64,000 bases of DNA from Halocatena halophila (GCA_027563145.1 CP071306.1:2480001-2544000), one strand, 5' to 3'. Shown: positions 51,708 through 61,684, numbered from the stretch's first letter. Program-made: numbers and translations. Notes: generated from the sequence alone by a model not told the origin.

Positions 51708-51917
51708 CTATTGCCAGTCATCGAGCGCGAGCGCTTCGACAACTGGCATCGAAAGCCAGGCCCCATCGCGGCAAATGTCGGCAATGATGACATCACCCGA
51801 ATCTTCTGCCATCATTACCTCGTGGTCGACGCACGACTTCGACGCCGGGGCCGTATTAGGCACCATAATCCCAGTTGGATCCTCATAAATATAAACGTAA
51901 CGAAGCCGTCGATCCAT
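51708..51917 (-). CDS. Small conserved-looking haloarchaeal protein (DUF7556-like)
   Basis: The 69-residue frame reads as a soluble acidic protein (YVYIYEDPTGIMVPN, SGDVIIADICRDGAWLSMPV) ending DDWQ. The VIADI...AWLSMP pattern resembles small haloarchaeal proteins that I remember as DUF7556; treat the name as provisional. It is on the DP2 strand, 165 bp upstream of it, and could share its transcript. Function unknown. Confidence 0.5.
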   Translation of the reverse strand: MDRRLRYVYIYEDPTGIMVPNTAPASKSCVDHEVMMAEDSGDVIIADICRDGAWLSMPVVEALALDDWQ

Positions 51918-52234
51918 GGTACACGAGTGGTACGTATATCAGCACTGAGATCCGTTGAGGATTCTCACGTGAGTGGATGGCAACCCACTCGCAGCTGTCT
52001 CTTACTGTGGTATTGAAACCGTGATACCGCACAGTTTCTGCATTTGAAATTGGACACATATGGTTTGTAATATGAGTGATGATATTTGTATACAGTACAC
52101 ATGGGTCGGCGTAAAATCGCAATACAGGGCTGGATTCGGCCAAACCTGTCGATTCGAATATTATCGAAAACAATATAGCATACCTCAATTACAACGGCAA
52201 ATTTATCACCAAGGATCATTGAGGTGGTGATGGA
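51918..52234. promoter_or_regulatory. Promoter region of the peptide ABC transporter operon
   Basis: AT-rich and without a supported gene. GAGTGG-ATGGCAAC-CCACTC (51973-51992) is a short inverted repeat. Two TATA candidates precede the operon: ACAATATAG at 52170-52178 and AAATTTATC at 52199-52207. GAGGTGGTGATGG at 52221-52233 is a strong Shine-Dalgarno just before the ATG at 52235; a leader carrying it fits better with the first TATA box. The leftward promoter of the 51708-51917 gene must also lie here. Confidence 0.4.
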
Positions 52235-54031
52235 ATGACAGACAATACCGGACTCTCGCGTCGGGGGTTCCTGAAGGCGACCGGTGGTGCGGCGGCGGCG
52301 GTGTCGGTCGCAGGCTGTATCGGTAGCGACGACGGCGGTGACAGCGGTGGATCACAGACTCCACAGAAGGGTGGAACGCTGCAGCTGATCAACTCAACGA
52401 TGAGCACGTTCGATCCGGTGGCGGCTGACGACACCGCGTCCGGTCGTGTCATCCAGCAGCTTCACGACCCGCTCGTGAACTACCCACACGGTGAGGTTGA
52501 AGTGAAGAATTTGCTGGCAAAATCAGTTGAGACCAACGAGGACAAGACGGTCTATACGTTCACGCTCAAGGACGCAACGTTCCACAACGGCGACCCAGTG
52601 ACCGCGAGCGACGTGGTCTACTCGCTCGAGCGCGTTGCAGGATCGCCACACTCAGTCCGGAGCGATTTCATCCTCAACTCGATCGGTGTCACCCACGATA
52701 CCGACGGCGACGGCAACTACCAGTCGGGCTCGCTCGGCGTCACTGCTGTCGATGAGAAAACCGTCGAGATGGAGATCGAACAGCCGTTCCACGCGGTGCT
52801 TGAGGTGCTTGCATACAGCGCCTTCGCGATCGTCCCCGAGGGGATCGTTGGCTCGCTCTCCGATGAGGGCTCGCCGGACAGTCCATCCTCGCAGTACGAG
52901 GAGTTCGCGACGAAACAGCCCGTTGGTGCTGGACCGTTCCAGTTCGACCACTGGGAACTCCAGACCGAGGCGGCCGTAAACCGGTTCGATGATTACCACG
53001 GCGAAGTGGCGAAAGTCGACGATGTTCTCTGGCACGTCATCGAGGACGACTCGGCCGCGTTCAACAAAGCGATGGGTGGCGAAGCGGACATCTTCGAGAT
53101 TCCGACGGCCAAATTCGAGAAAAACAGCGTCTCCGAGGATAAAACCGACGACAAAAACCGCGTCACCGGGTCGTACGGACCGGTGCGGGGCAAGACGCTC
53201 GATTATCTCAAATACCCTGAGGTTGGCACCTACTACATCGCGTTCAACGAGCAGAACGTGATCAAGCCGGTTCGTCAGGCGGTTGCCTACGTCTTCAACC
53301 AGGACGATTTCGTCGAGAACACGATGAAAGGCCGTGCGGATCCGGCATACCACCTCACGCCCGAGCTCATCTACCCTGGTGGTACTGAGGCTGCACAGAA
53401 ACACGCTGAGCAGTATCCATACAGCCCTGGTGAGAGCGACATCGAGTCGGCAAAGCAGGTGATGCAGGATGCCGGCTTCGGTCCGGACAATCGCTACCAG
53501 CTCGAGTTCACGCACTACGAATCGGACACCTACTCGAAGCTGGCCAAACAGCTTCAACAGCAGCTCCAGGGCGCGTTCATCGACCTCTCGATCAACCAGT
53601 CGAAGTTCCAGACGCTGCTCCAGCGCGGTGAAAACGGCAGAAACGAGCTCTACTCGCTCGGGTGGATCGCCGACTGGCCACGTCCGGACAACTTCATGAA
53701 GCTGCTTTACCCGCCGAACACCGTTACTGGCGATCCAGCGTCGTACACCTATCTTGACTGGGGGCAGACGGATCAGTCGTCTGCTGCCGGAGCGGCCCGA
53801 ACGGCGTTCGAGACGGTCGAGAGCAACCTCACGCCTACGCAGGAGGCTCAGGACACACGGAATGCGGAGTACGTGAAGATGGAAGAGGCAAACTGGGAGG
53901 ACGCAATGATCATCCCGACCCATCACAGCGTGACCGAACTCTTCAGTTACCAGGATGTCCATATCCCTGATAAAATCGGCGGAATGGGATTCTCTCGCAA
54001 CAAATGCAACACGATCTGGAAAGAGCAGTAA
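52235..54031 (+). CDS. Peptide ABC transporter substrate-binding lipoprotein (SBP_bac_5)
   Basis: The 598-residue protein has a Tat signal and lipobox (LSRRGFLKATGGAAAAVSVA then GC; lipidated Cys at about 28), an acidic linker, and the SBP_bac_5 fold: DPVAADDTASGRVIQQLHDP, FTLKDATFHNGDPVTASDVV, VRQAVAYVFNQDDFVENTMK and the C-terminal substrate region. It captures di- or oligopeptides outside the cell and passes them to the DppB/DppC-like permeases encoded next. It opens the five-gene transporter operon. Confidence 0.94.
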   Translation: MTDNTGLSRRGFLKATGGAAAAVSVAGCIGSDDGGDSGGSQTPQKGGTLQLINSTMSTFDPVAADDTASGRVIQQLHDPLVNYPHGEVEVKNLLAKSVETNEDKTVYTFTLKDATFHNGDPVTASDVVYSLERVAGSPHSVRSDFILNSIGVTHDTDGDGNYQSGSLGVTAVDEKTVEMEIEQPFHAVLEVLAYSAFAIVPEGIVGSLSDEGSPDSPSSQYEEFATKQPVGAGPFQFDHWELQTEAAVNRFDDYHGEVAKVDDVLWHVIEDDSAAFNKAMGGEADIFEIPTAKFEKNSVSEDKTDDKNRVTGSYGPVRGKTLDYLKYPEVGTYYIAFNEQNVIKPVRQAVAYVFNQDDFVENTMKGRADPAYHLTPELIYPGGTEAAQKHAEQYPYSPGESDIESAKQVMQDAGFGPDNRYQLEFTHYESDTYSKLAKQLQQQLQGAFIDLSINQSKFQTLLQRGENGRNELYSLGWIADWPRPDNFMKLLYPPNTVTGDPASYTYLDWGQTDQSSAAGAARTAFETVESNLTPTQEAQDTRNAEYVKMEEANWEDAMIIPTHHSVTELFSYQDVHIPDKIGGMGFSRNKCNTIWKEQ

Positions 54032-54167
54032 ACGCGGAATAGATAGTCTATAACCGCCATTTTTCAGCGCGTATGCAGGCGTCTAAACGAAAGAAATAAT
54101 TGCCACAAACAAAAATGCAGCAACGTATGTTACACGTACACCAATGCGCACGGAGGGGTGAACAGCC

Positions 54168-55214
54168 GTGAGTCGGTGGAACTACTTCCTCCGGCGATTG
54201 GTGCTTGCCGTCCCGGTGGTTTTCGTCGCAATGTCCGCAGTGTTTCTCATCTTGCGGGCGGGGCCACTGGATCCGGTCGCAGCGATTTTAGGACAGAAAC
54301 AGGACCCGGTAATGGCCCATCAGATCCGACTGCAGCTGGGGATCATCCGGCCGGATGGATCGCCCGTCCCCCTGTGGGAACAGTATCTCGAGTTCATGCA
54401 TGGACTGATCACGCTCAATTTCGGTCAGTCGTGGGTGATCAGCCGTGGGACGCCGGTGATGGATCTCATCGTCGCCCGCGCCCCGGTAACGATCTGGCTG
54501 GGCTTCTGGTCGGTGATGATCGCCCTGCTCATCGGCATTCCGCTCGGTTTCTACGCAGGATTGAATCCAAACACCTCATCGGATTATCTCGCCTCGTTCG
54601 GCGGGATCGTCTGGCGGGCAATGCCGAACTTCTGGCTGGCGATCATCCTTTCGAGCGTGCTCGTGAGCTCGCAGTTTTTCACCGAGTCACTGTTCGGTGT
54701 GGCACTCTCCTGGCGAGAGTGGCTCTGGGATACCGGCGTGATAGGGGGGCCACCACTGGACAATCTGGCCGACCCCGAGCAGCTGTTTGCTGCGATCAAA
54801 TGGATCATGCCGGCTGCAATCGTCCTGGGGTCGTCTTCGATGGGCAACGAAATGCGAATTGGACGGACCGCTGTGCTTGAGACGATCAACTCGAACTACG
54901 TCGAAACCGCACGCGCGAAAGGGCTTTCCGGTCGGATCATCGTCTGGAAGCACGTCTTTCGCAACGCGTTGATCCCGCTCGTGCCAATCATCTCGGGTGA
55001 GGCGTTCTTGCTCGTCGGTGGATCGGTGCTCGTTGAGCTCGTGTTCGGTATCAACGGACTCGGCAAACTCACCTTCGATGCGATCAACTCCGCTGATCTC
55101 ACGATGGCGGGTGGGATCCTGTTCATCTTCGCCGTGTTCTTACAGGTCATGAACATCATCCAGGACTTTCTCTACACGCTAATCGATCCACGAATCGGGT
55201 ACGAACAATCATGA
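54168..55214 (+). CDS. Peptide ABC transporter permease, DppB type
   Basis: The 348-residue permease has six transmembrane helices. It starts SRWNYFLRRLVLAVPVVFVA and carries the EAA loop NYVETARAKGLSGRIIVWKH that contacts the ATPases. The start is a GTG at 54168 after GGAGGGGTGAACAGCC, a clear Shine-Dalgarno at about 54150-54157. Its stop overlaps the next permease by 4 bp (ATGA). Confidence 0.93.
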   Translation: MSRWNYFLRRLVLAVPVVFVAMSAVFLILRAGPLDPVAAILGQKQDPVMAHQIRLQLGIIRPDGSPVPLWEQYLEFMHGLITLNFGQSWVISRGTPVMDLIVARAPVTIWLGFWSVMIALLIGIPLGFYAGLNPNTSSDYLASFGGIVWRAMPNFWLAIILSSVLVSSQFFTESLFGVALSWREWLWDTGVIGGPPLDNLADPEQLFAAIKWIMPAAIVLGSSSMGNEMRIGRTAVLETINSNYVETARAKGLSGRIIVWKHVFRNALIPLVPIISGEAFLLVGGSVLVELVFGINGLGKLTFDAINSADLTMAGGILFIFAVFLQVMNIIQDFLYTLIDPRIGYEQS

Positions 55215-56710
55215 GCGAAACTGTTACACAGACGAAGTCGTTTGGCGAGCGGATCCTAGAGCAGCCCGGACCGGCACTCGTGTGGGTGCTTGGCCTTCTA
55301 ATTTTGGGTGCTCTTGAGATGGGTGCGATCGCGGAGGTGACTGTGGCGATCGTGAGTGCACTAGCGAGTGCGTTCGCCTCACTCGGAACTGCCGTGCTCG
55401 GCGGCCCGGTGTTGCCTTCCATTTCGGGGTCGATTGCCGGTGGGTTAGAGAGCGCGGCGACCGTCGCCGCCGGCTTGCCAGATCTGGTGAGTCGATCGGT
55501 GATCCCGAACCAGGGATATCAAACTCCAGATGGCGTCTGGCACGGCACCTTCCTCGGGCTCGAACCGAAATACGCCTGGTTGCTCAGGGTGGCGCTGGTG
55601 TATGGCTACATGTTCGTGTTTCTCTGGTGGCTCTGGCGTGGCTACCGGACGTACGTGGCCAACTACCGGACGGCTGATTGGACGCCTCGTGACGACATGG
55701 TCCGCCGACTTCGCTCTCACAGCTGGGGGAAGTTCGGTATGGTCGTCGTGATCTGTTTCGTCGGGATGGCGATGTTCGCCCCAACTGTGAGTCCGTCGAC
55801 GGGCGATCAGAACATGTACAACATGAACGCCCACGACATCCAGTACTTCGATGAGGAGACGGGATCGGTCGAGGAAATCTCCGTTCTCCAGGCGAACTTT
55901 CAGTCTGCCTCACAGGGGAGTGGCTCGCAGAACGTCGGCCTGTGGCAGTACGATGAGTTCAATCGGTTCCACCCGTTCGGGACACTCACCTCCCCCGGTC
56001 AGGATCTGTTCACGTTCATGGCCTACGGAGCGCGGATCTCGCTTCTGGTCGGCGTCGTGGCGATCAGTATTGCACTCGTGCTGGCGGCCGGTCTCGGCAT
56101 GATCACTGCCTACTACAAGGGACTTGCCGATCTGACCGTGGTGTTCGTCAGCGACACGATCCAGTCGCTGCCGTCACTGCTGGTGTTGATGCTTGCCTCG
56201 ATGGTCTTCAGCCACCACTGGCTTGGGAAGATCTATAACGGTGGCCTCCTGCTAGCAGTTATGTTTGGTATCGTGTACTTCCCGAATATGTGGCGGTCCA
56301 TCCGTGGTCCGGCGCTGCAAGTGGCCGAAGAAGAATGGGTCGATGCAGCAAAAAGCTACGGACAGCGCTCGAGCACGACGATGCGGAAACACATGTTACC
56401 GTACATTCTAGGCTATCTGCTGATCTACGGATCGATGTCCATTGGTGGTGTCATCATCGGCACGGCCGGACTGACGTTCCTTGGCTTTGGCATCAATCCG
56501 CCAGTTCCCGAGTGGGGACGGGCAATCAGTATGGGTCAGGCGTACGTGACGACGCCCGCATGGCACATTTCGTTGCTGCCCGGGCTGTTGATTGTGGTCG
56601 TCGTGACGGGCTTCAACGCGCTCGGTGATGGCATCCGAGACGCAATGGACCCCGAAAGCGAGGGTGAAGATACCAGTGCCGGTGTCGGCGCCACCGGTGG
56701 AGGTGCGTAA
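55211..56710 (+). CDS. Peptide ABC transporter permease, DppC type, with N-terminal extension
   Basis: The 499-residue protein has the DppC core in its second half (FTFMAYGARISLLVGVVAIS, EEWVDAAKSYGQRSSTTMRK as EAA loop, GTAGLTFLGFGINPPVPEWG). A typical DppC has about 300 residues. Here an extra N-terminal part of about 170 residues holds further hydrophobic helices (about 18-75 and 118-138) and a Trp/Tyr-rich loop, then a long extracytoplasmic segment (MYNMNAHDIQYFDEETGSVE) precedes the core. It overlaps the upstream permease by 4 bp. Confidence 0.9.
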   Translation: MSETVTQTKSFGERILEQPGPALVWVLGLLILGALEMGAIAEVTVAIVSALASAFASLGTAVLGGPVLPSISGSIAGGLESAATVAAGLPDLVSRSVIPNQGYQTPDGVWHGTFLGLEPKYAWLLRVALVYGYMFVFLWWLWRGYRTYVANYRTADWTPRDDMVRRLRSHSWGKFGMVVVICFVGMAMFAPTVSPSTGDQNMYNMNAHDIQYFDEETGSVEEISVLQANFQSASQGSGSQNVGLWQYDEFNRFHPFGTLTSPGQDLFTFMAYGARISLLVGVVAISIALVLAAGLGMITAYYKGLADLTVVFVSDTIQSLPSLLVLMLASMVFSHHWLGKIYNGGLLLAVMFGIVYFPNMWRSIRGPALQVAEEEWVDAAKSYGQRSSTTMRKHMLPYILGYLLIYGSMSIGGVIIGTAGLTFLGFGINPPVPEWGRAISMGQAYVTTPAWHISLLPGLLIVVVVTGFNALGDGIRDAMDPESEGEDTSAGVGATGGGA

Positions 56711-56713
56711 GGA

Positions 56714-58069
56714 ATGGCAACACCAGTTTCACAGACGACGACGGAGTCACCACTGCTGTCGGTGAAGAACCTGCAGACCTCGTTTTTCACCGACAAGGAA
56801 ACGATACGTGCGGTTGATCGGATTAGCTTCGACATCCATCGGGGTGAGACCGTGGGGATCGTCGGCGAGTCCGGGTCCGGAAAGAGCGTGACAGCGCGCT
56901 CGATCATGGGCCTCGTCGATTCTCCCGGTCGCATCGTCGGTGGGAGCGTTCAGTTCAGCGATGTGGATACGGTCGAACGGCTGGCCGAGGAGTATCCAGG
57001 CCAGACGATCGATCTCGCAGATATTCGTGCCGAGCACGATCCGGCGGCGCTCATCGAACAGCTGCAGTCCCGGGAGGCAGATCTCTCACGACTGAACGGC
57101 CCGGGGATGGCCGATCGTGATCCAGTCGAGCTCGTCCGGGAGGGGTCGGTCACAATGGGTGATCTCGTGGCCGGTGGCTACACCGATCAGCTCGGCATCA
57201 CTGACGAGGACGCATACATCGTCCGCGACGCTGACGACGGAGGCTTTGTGGACATCACGGGCGCATCGGAGGCTGCCTATCGGAAGATCCGCGGTCGCGG
57301 CATCGCAATGATCTTTCAGGACCCGCTTACCTCACTGAACCCGGTGTACACGGTCGGTAACCAGATCAAAGAGGCAATCCGCCTCCACCAGGGATTACAG
57401 GGCGATGAGGCCCACCAGGAGGCGATTCGCCTCCTTGAGGCGGTCTCGATTCCGGATGCTCACCGACGAGTCGATGAGTATCCCCACGAGTTCTCCGGTG
57501 GCATGCGCCAGCGTGCAGTGATCGCGATGGCGCTCGCGTGCAAACCACAGCTGCTGATCTGTGATGAGCCGACAACGGCACTCGACGTGACGATTCAGGC
57601 CCAGATTCTGGAGCTGCTGATGGAGATTCAGGAAGAACGCGACCTGGCGATCATGTTCATCACGCACGACATGGGTGTGATTGCCGAAATCGCAGACCAG
57701 GTCAACGTGATGTATTCGGGCGAGCTGGTCGAGAAGGCACCGGTCGAGTCCGTCTTTGGCGCTCCGAAACATCCCTACACCCAGGGGCTGCTCGAGTCGA
57801 TTCCAGGCCGCCATCCCGACGAGGACCGCCTGCGGACGATCGAAGGCGACGTCCCGACGCCGAACGTGAAACCGACGTACTGTCGGTTCGCCCCCCGGTG
57901 TCCGAAGGCATTCGACGCGTGTGATGTGGTCCACCCCGTCAACGTTGATGTGAGCGAGGACGTTGATGATAATCACACGGCAGCATGTCTGTTGTATCCG
58001 GAGGATCTCCCCGAGAGTGATGCGGTCGAACACCACCGCAAGCGCGGTGATGGAGGTGATGACCAATGA
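56714..58069 (+). CDS. Peptide ABC transporter ATPase, DppD type, with insertion
   Basis: The 451-residue ATPase has Walker [13 protein letters not shown] (about 48-59), Q-loop [13 protein letters not shown] (about 198-210), signature [10 protein letters not shown], Walker [15 protein letters not shown]-loop THDMG and the oligopeptide C-terminal zinc-like motif [11 protein letters not shown]. About 100 extra residues (about 85-185: acidic, with [20 protein letters not shown]) separate Walker A from the Q-loop, where normal DppD has a short spacer. It is coupled to the second ATPase by a 4-bp overlap. Confidence 0.93.
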   Translation: MATPVSQTTTESPLLSVKNLQTSFFTDKETIRAVDRISFDIHRGETVGIVGESGSGKSVTARSIMGLVDSPGRIVGGSVQFSDVDTVERLAEEYPGQTIDLADIRAEHDPAALIEQLQSREADLSRLNGPGMADRDPVELVREGSVTMGDLVAGGYTDQLGITDEDAYIVRDADDGGFVDITGASEAAYRKIRGRGIAMIFQDPLTSLNPVYTVGNQIKEAIRLHQGLQGDEAHQEAIRLLEAVSIPDAHRRVDEYPHEFSGGMRQRAVIAMALACKPQLLICDEPTTALDVTIQAQILELLMEIQEERDLAIMFITHDMGVIAEIADQVNVMYSGELVEKAPVESVFGAPKHPYTQGLLESIPGRHPDEDRLRTIEGDVPTPNVKPTYCRFAPRCPKAFDACDVVHPVNVDVSEDVDDNHTAACLLYPEDLPESDAVEHHRKRGDGGDDQ

Positions 58070-59703
58070 GTGAACTGCTCCAGGAAGATGATCCAGCGAC
58101 AAACGAGAACGGCCCGCTCGTTGAAGTTAACGGGCTCAAAACGTACTACGACACCGGTGGGCTATTCGGCTCAAATCCGGTGAAAGCTGTCGATGGCGTT
58201 GATTTTGCCATCGATCGCGGTGAGACGCTCGGGCTGGTTGGCGAATCCGGTAGCGGAAAAACCACGCTCGGCAGAACGCTCGTCCAGCTCGAATCGGCGA
58301 CCGAGGGCGAGGTGCTGTTCGATGGCACGGATGTAACGACGCTTTCTGGCTCCGATCTCAAAAACTGGCGTCGTGAGGCTCAGATCGTCTTTCAGGACCC
58401 CGAATCGAGTCTGAACCACCGGATGACGATCGGCGAGATCATCCGCGAACCGCTCGACGTTCACGATTGGCCCAACTTTTCGGTCGCCGTCGACGATCCG
58501 GAGGACCGTTCTGTGTCGGTGTCTGGCGACGGTATACGCGCTGATCCGAACGAATCCGCTGATATCACGGTCGAACTCGCAGGCGCTGGACCGTCGATTG
58601 CAGTTCGTGATGCGCTCGCGATGAACGCCGATTCGGTGGATGTCTCGGTCTCCGAGCAATCATCGTCGGTGTCGGTCTCGGTGTCGGTCGCCGTCTCGAA
58701 AGCCCAGCTCCGGCGGGCTCACGTCAGAGACCTGCTCGAAACGGTTGGTCTCAGAGAGGAACACTACTACCGATATCCCCATCAGTTCTCAGGCGGACAG
58801 CGCCAGCGCGTCGGCATTGCCCGATCGCTCGCGCTTGAGCCGGAGTTCGTCGTGCTCGACGAACCAGTGAGCGCACTCGACGTGTCCGTGCAGGCGAAGA
58901 TTCTCAATCTGCTTGAGGACCTCCAGTCCGAGTTCGGACTGACGTATCTGTTCATTGCACACGATCTCTCGGTGGTGCGCCACATCTGTGATCGAGTGGC
59001 CGTGATGTATCTGGGACACATCATGGAGATCGGCGAGACCGAAGAGCTGTTCCAGAACCCGGAGAATCCCTACACCTACTCGCTACTGTCGGCGATTCCG
59101 GAGCCGGATCCGACAGCCGACCGCGAACGGGTCACCCTCCGTGGAACGCCACCGAGTCCGCGTGATCCACCGTCTGGCTGTCCGTTCAGCACGCGCTGTC
59201 CGGTGAAGATCAGACCCGAGGCGTTTCGGGATGTTGATGAGCACACCTGGGAGAGCGTCGAGACACTTCGGGAGATCCTCCGCGAACGAGAGAATCGCGA
59301 GATGGGAGTCAGAGACCACGCGAAAGCACTGCTAGGACTCGAAACCGGCTTTGAGGACTTCGTTGATGTGGCCGAAGAGGTGTTCACCCGCAATGGAAGC
59401 CTCGAGGCCGAAGGCGTTGCAACCGAGGGGCTCGACGACTCTGCGCGCATCGAACGAGCGCTTGATGATATCGATCCCGTCGCCCGCGAGCCACTCAAAG
59501 AGACGATCGAGCTCGTGCTCGCAGACAAGGAGTCCCGTGCACACGAGCTCCTCGTCGAAACGTTCGAATCTGACTGTGGCGAACAGTCGCCCGAACACCA
59601 CTCGGTGAGTGACTCCGGTAGAACGAGTTACTGTCACCGCCACCGGTCGGAATTCGATGACACGGCAGTCGCTTTCGACGACCTCCTGTCGAGTGCCGAG
59701 TGA
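58066..59703 (+). CDS. Peptide ABC transporter ATPase, DppF type, with insertion and C-terminal extension
   Basis: The 545-residue ATPase has Walker [14 protein letters not shown]-loop [12 protein letters not shown] (about 108), signature [13 protein letters not shown] (about 242), Walker [14 protein letters not shown]-loop AHDLSVV and GCPFSTRCP. Between Q-loop and signature there are about 75 extra residues rich in Ser and Val ([30 protein letters not shown]). After the usual end a further 140-residue, helix-prone acidic tail follows. It overlaps the DppD gene by 4 bp (ATGA). Confidence 0.92.
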   Translation: MSELLQEDDPATNENGPLVEVNGLKTYYDTGGLFGSNPVKAVDGVDFAIDRGETLGLVGESGSGKTTLGRTLVQLESATEGEVLFDGTDVTTLSGSDLKNWRREAQIVFQDPESSLNHRMTIGEIIREPLDVHDWPNFSVAVDDPEDRSVSVSGDGIRADPNESADITVELAGAGPSIAVRDALAMNADSVDVSVSEQSSSVSVSVSVAVSKAQLRRAHVRDLLETVGLREEHYYRYPHQFSGGQRQRVGIARSLALEPEFVVLDEPVSALDVSVQAKILNLLEDLQSEFGLTYLFIAHDLSVVRHICDRVAVMYLGHIMEIGETEELFQNPENPYTYSLLSAIPEPDPTADRERVTLRGTPPSPRDPPSGCPFSTRCPVKIRPEAFRDVDEHTWESVETLREILRERENREMGVRDHAKALLGLETGFEDFVDVAEEVFTRNGSLEAEGVATEGLDDSARIERALDDIDPVAREPLKETIELVLADKESRAHELLVETFESDCGEQSPEHHSVSDSGRTSYCHRHRSEFDDTAVAFDDLLSSAE

Positions 59704-60101
59704 TGGCCAACGGACCCCCCGTTCGGTATCGCCAGCTGCTCGATCTGCTCGTCTACGACGGAGCGATCACGACGATCGTGCTCCTCGTAGGGCTGCTCGT
59801 CGGACTCATCACAGGCGGCGGGCTGGTGACGGCGAAGTTTGTCCTGTTCGTCGTTGGCTTCGTGCTGCTTGCGATCGGCACGTTCAAACTCAGACCGCGA
59901 CCGCCGTGGAAAGACGAGTCTCGGATCCCATCAATGGACGAACAGCCGCTCCAGATCTGGCTGTACGACCACTGGCCGCTCGACTCCCACGGCTGTAGAC
60001 CCCCCGATCGGCTGCCGATCGGCCTGAAAATCATGGGTGCGGGCGTGCTCGTGCTCGTGGTCTCGTTCGTTATGGAGTCCGTCTTCGGCGTCGTTCGGTG
60101 A
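59703..60101 (+). CDS. Small membrane protein at the end of the transporter operon
   Basis: The 132-residue protein has two hydrophobic helices close together (about 20-60) and a C-terminal one (about 108-130), with a Trp/Pro-rich middle loop (WLYDHWPLDSHGCRPPDRLP). The ATG at 59703 overlaps the ATPase stop by one base; GTG at 59700 would be a 4-bp overlap. It belongs to a small family seen beside haloarchaeal peptide transporters, in my recollection; function unknown. Confidence 0.65.
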   Translation: MANGPPVRYRQLLDLLVYDGAITTIVLLVGLLVGLITGGGLVTAKFVLFVVGFVLLAIGTFKLRPRPPWKDESRIPSMDEQPLQIWLYDHWPLDSHGCRPPDRLPIGLKIMGAGVLVLVVSFVMESVFGVVR

Positions 60102-60147
60102 CCAATTGCCCGAAACAAATTAAATACTTTCTTCATACGTGTTATTT

Positions 60148-60159
60148 TTGACCGGTCAA
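60148..60159. promoter_or_regulatory. Perfect 12-bp palindrome upstream of 60228-60752
   Basis: TTGACCGGTCAA is fully self-complementary and lies about 45 bp before a TATA-like GGTTTAATG (60198-60206). It is a candidate operator or activator site. CTGGG-CGT-CCCAG at 60207-60219 forms a second small hairpin near the expected transcript start. Confidence 0.4.
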
Positions 60160-60227
60160 TGGACGAATACTCGCTTCTCGTTGCTGTAGAGAGTGAGGTT
60201 TAATGCCTGGGCGTCCCAGCTGTCAGT

Positions 60228-60752
60228 ATGACCGAATTCGGTGACAGTGAGGACCCATCCGACCGAATTGCGGCGTCCTCCGAGGAGGCCAAATCTGCCT
60301 GGCAAGCGACGATCGAGGACATGAACGGCATGGCCAAAGAGCTCGCAGAACAGGGGTGGACGACGACGGCGATCGCTGCCGAGGACACGGCTCCAAATCC
60401 ACCGGACAGCGAGGATTCGGATCGGTTTGGATTCATTCACGTCATTCCGGACAACCGGGCCACAGAGTTCACCGCGGCGTTCGATCGCGGTCACGGAGCG
60501 GGCGGTGGTTTCCAGGAGTATGAGGTGTATCGTTCGGAAGCAGCCGATCGCGCCTTTCAGGTGACGGTGTTGTACGACGAGCCGTCTGCGAACGTCATTT
60601 TGCTGGCCGGCAACTACGAACTCCGCAGCGCAGATCCACTGGCCAGAGCGGCGCGAGAGCGCGGTGAGATTTACACCCACGTACAGACGCTCGATCAGAC
60701 CGTTCTGGGCAGTTTCAAACACGAAAGCTGGGAACACTTTTTCCCGGAGTGA
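60228..60752 (+). CDS. Haloarchaeal hypothetical protein
   Basis: The 174-residue acidic soluble protein starts with a helix (SSEEAKSAWQATIEDMNGMA) and continues with strand-rich sequence: TTTAIAAEDTAPNPPDSEDS, FGFIHVIPDNRATEFTAAFD, FQEYEVYRSEAADRAFQVTV, YTHVQTLDQTVLGSFKHESW. The overall plan is of a small conserved haloarchaeal family of unknown function. The promoter is described separately. The ATG at 60228 is clear. Confidence 0.72.
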   Translation: MTEFGDSEDPSDRIAASSEEAKSAWQATIEDMNGMAKELAEQGWTTTAIAAEDTAPNPPDSEDSDRFGFIHVIPDNRATEFTAAFDRGHGAGGGFQEYEVYRSEAADRAFQVTVLYDEPSANVILLAGNYELRSADPLARAARERGEIYTHVQTLDQTVLGSFKHESWEHFFPE

Positions 60753-60835
60753 GCGGGGCTCACTACACCCTGGTCCACGAGTATCGTCTGCACACATGTG
60801 TAAGGCCTTTGTAGTCCGACGGCGACGGGTTCGAT

Positions 60836-61684
60836 ATGGACGTTACAGATGCGATGACACCACGTGACGAGCTGGTTACGGTGTCGATTCCGGGGTCACG
60901 AGATGTTGCCCTGGAACACCTTCGTAGCCGGGAGTTTTCCTCCGTCGCGGTTCTCAAAACGGAAGACGGGACCGAAACGTTTCGTGGGCTGATTTCGCGG
61001 GAGACGCTGATCGAGAATCCAAACGAAGACCAGCTCGCGTTGCTGGTCGAGGAAGGCCCAACCACGACCGCAGACACCTCGCTCACCGCACTGAGTGCGA
61101 TGATGGCAGATACCGGAACACGGCGCGTGCCCGTTGTGAGCGACGGCGAGCTTCATGGCATCATCACGATCACGGACGTAATCGACGCCATTGCTGACGG
61201 TCAGGCAGACGGTGACCAGTCCGTCGAAGGGTTCGCCACACAGACGGTCAATGCAATCTACGCGGAGACGCCCCTGTCGGTCGCAGAACGCGAGCTTCGC
61301 TTTGCCGATTTGCCGTATGCGATCGTCATCGACGATGAGACCGAGATTGCCGGTATTCTCACCGATGCGGATCTGATCGCAGTGGCCGAGATCGTCGAAG
61401 GCGAAGACGACACCGGCGGCGCAATGGCGGGCGACGACGACGAATGGATGTGGGAAGGGATCAAAACCGTTGGCAATCGGTATTATCCCACGCGAAACGT
61501 CGAGTTTCCGGACGGAACGGTCAGCGATTACATGAGCGATGAGCTCGTGACGGTATCGCGCACACAGACGGCCCAGGAGACCGCCCAGCTGATGATGCGC
61601 CATGACATCGAACAGATTCCGCTGGTCAGCGGCGGCGAGCTGATCGGCATCGTCCAGGATATGAATCTGCTGGAGGCAGTATGA
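60836..61684 (+). CDS. Protein with four CBS domains
   Basis: The 282-residue protein consists of two CBS pairs: MTPRDELVTVSIPGSRDVAL with AMMADTGTRRVPVVSDGELH and GIITITDVIDAIADG; then LPYAIVIDDETEIAGILTDA, and SDYMSDELVTVSRTQTAQET with MMRHDIEQIPLVSGGELIGI. CBS domains bind adenine nucleotides and sense energy state. It overlaps glyS by 4 bp (ATGA), a coupling seen in many haloarchaea, which may tie the sensor to tRNA charging; that link is an inference. Confidence 0.92.
   Translation: MDVTDAMTPRDELVTVSIPGSRDVALEHLRSREFSSVAVLKTEDGTETFRGLISRETLIENPNEDQLALLVEEGPTTTADTSLTALSAMMADTGTRRVPVVSDGELHGIITITDVIDAIADGQADGDQSVEGFATQTVNAIYAETPLSVAERELRFADLPYAIVIDDETEIAGILTDADLIAVAEIVEGEDDTGGAMAGDDDEWMWEGIKTVGNRYYPTRNVEFPDGTVSDYMSDELVTVSRTQTAQETAQLMMRHDIEQIPLVSGGELIGIVQDMNLLEAV

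Noticed and set aside
52652..53962. 436-residue antisense frame in the peptide-binding lipoprotein gene.
   Set aside because: Shadow frame; repetitive Leu/Val/Arg composition expected from the complement of a haloarchaeal gene.
54158..54880. 240-residue frame overlapping the DppB-type permease.
   Set aside because: Different frame of the same DNA; the permease translation has full family motifs.
58640..58710. Short direct repeats that could suggest a CRISPR-like array.
   Set aside because: They are in-frame Ser-Val codons within the DppF-type ATPase with no spacers.
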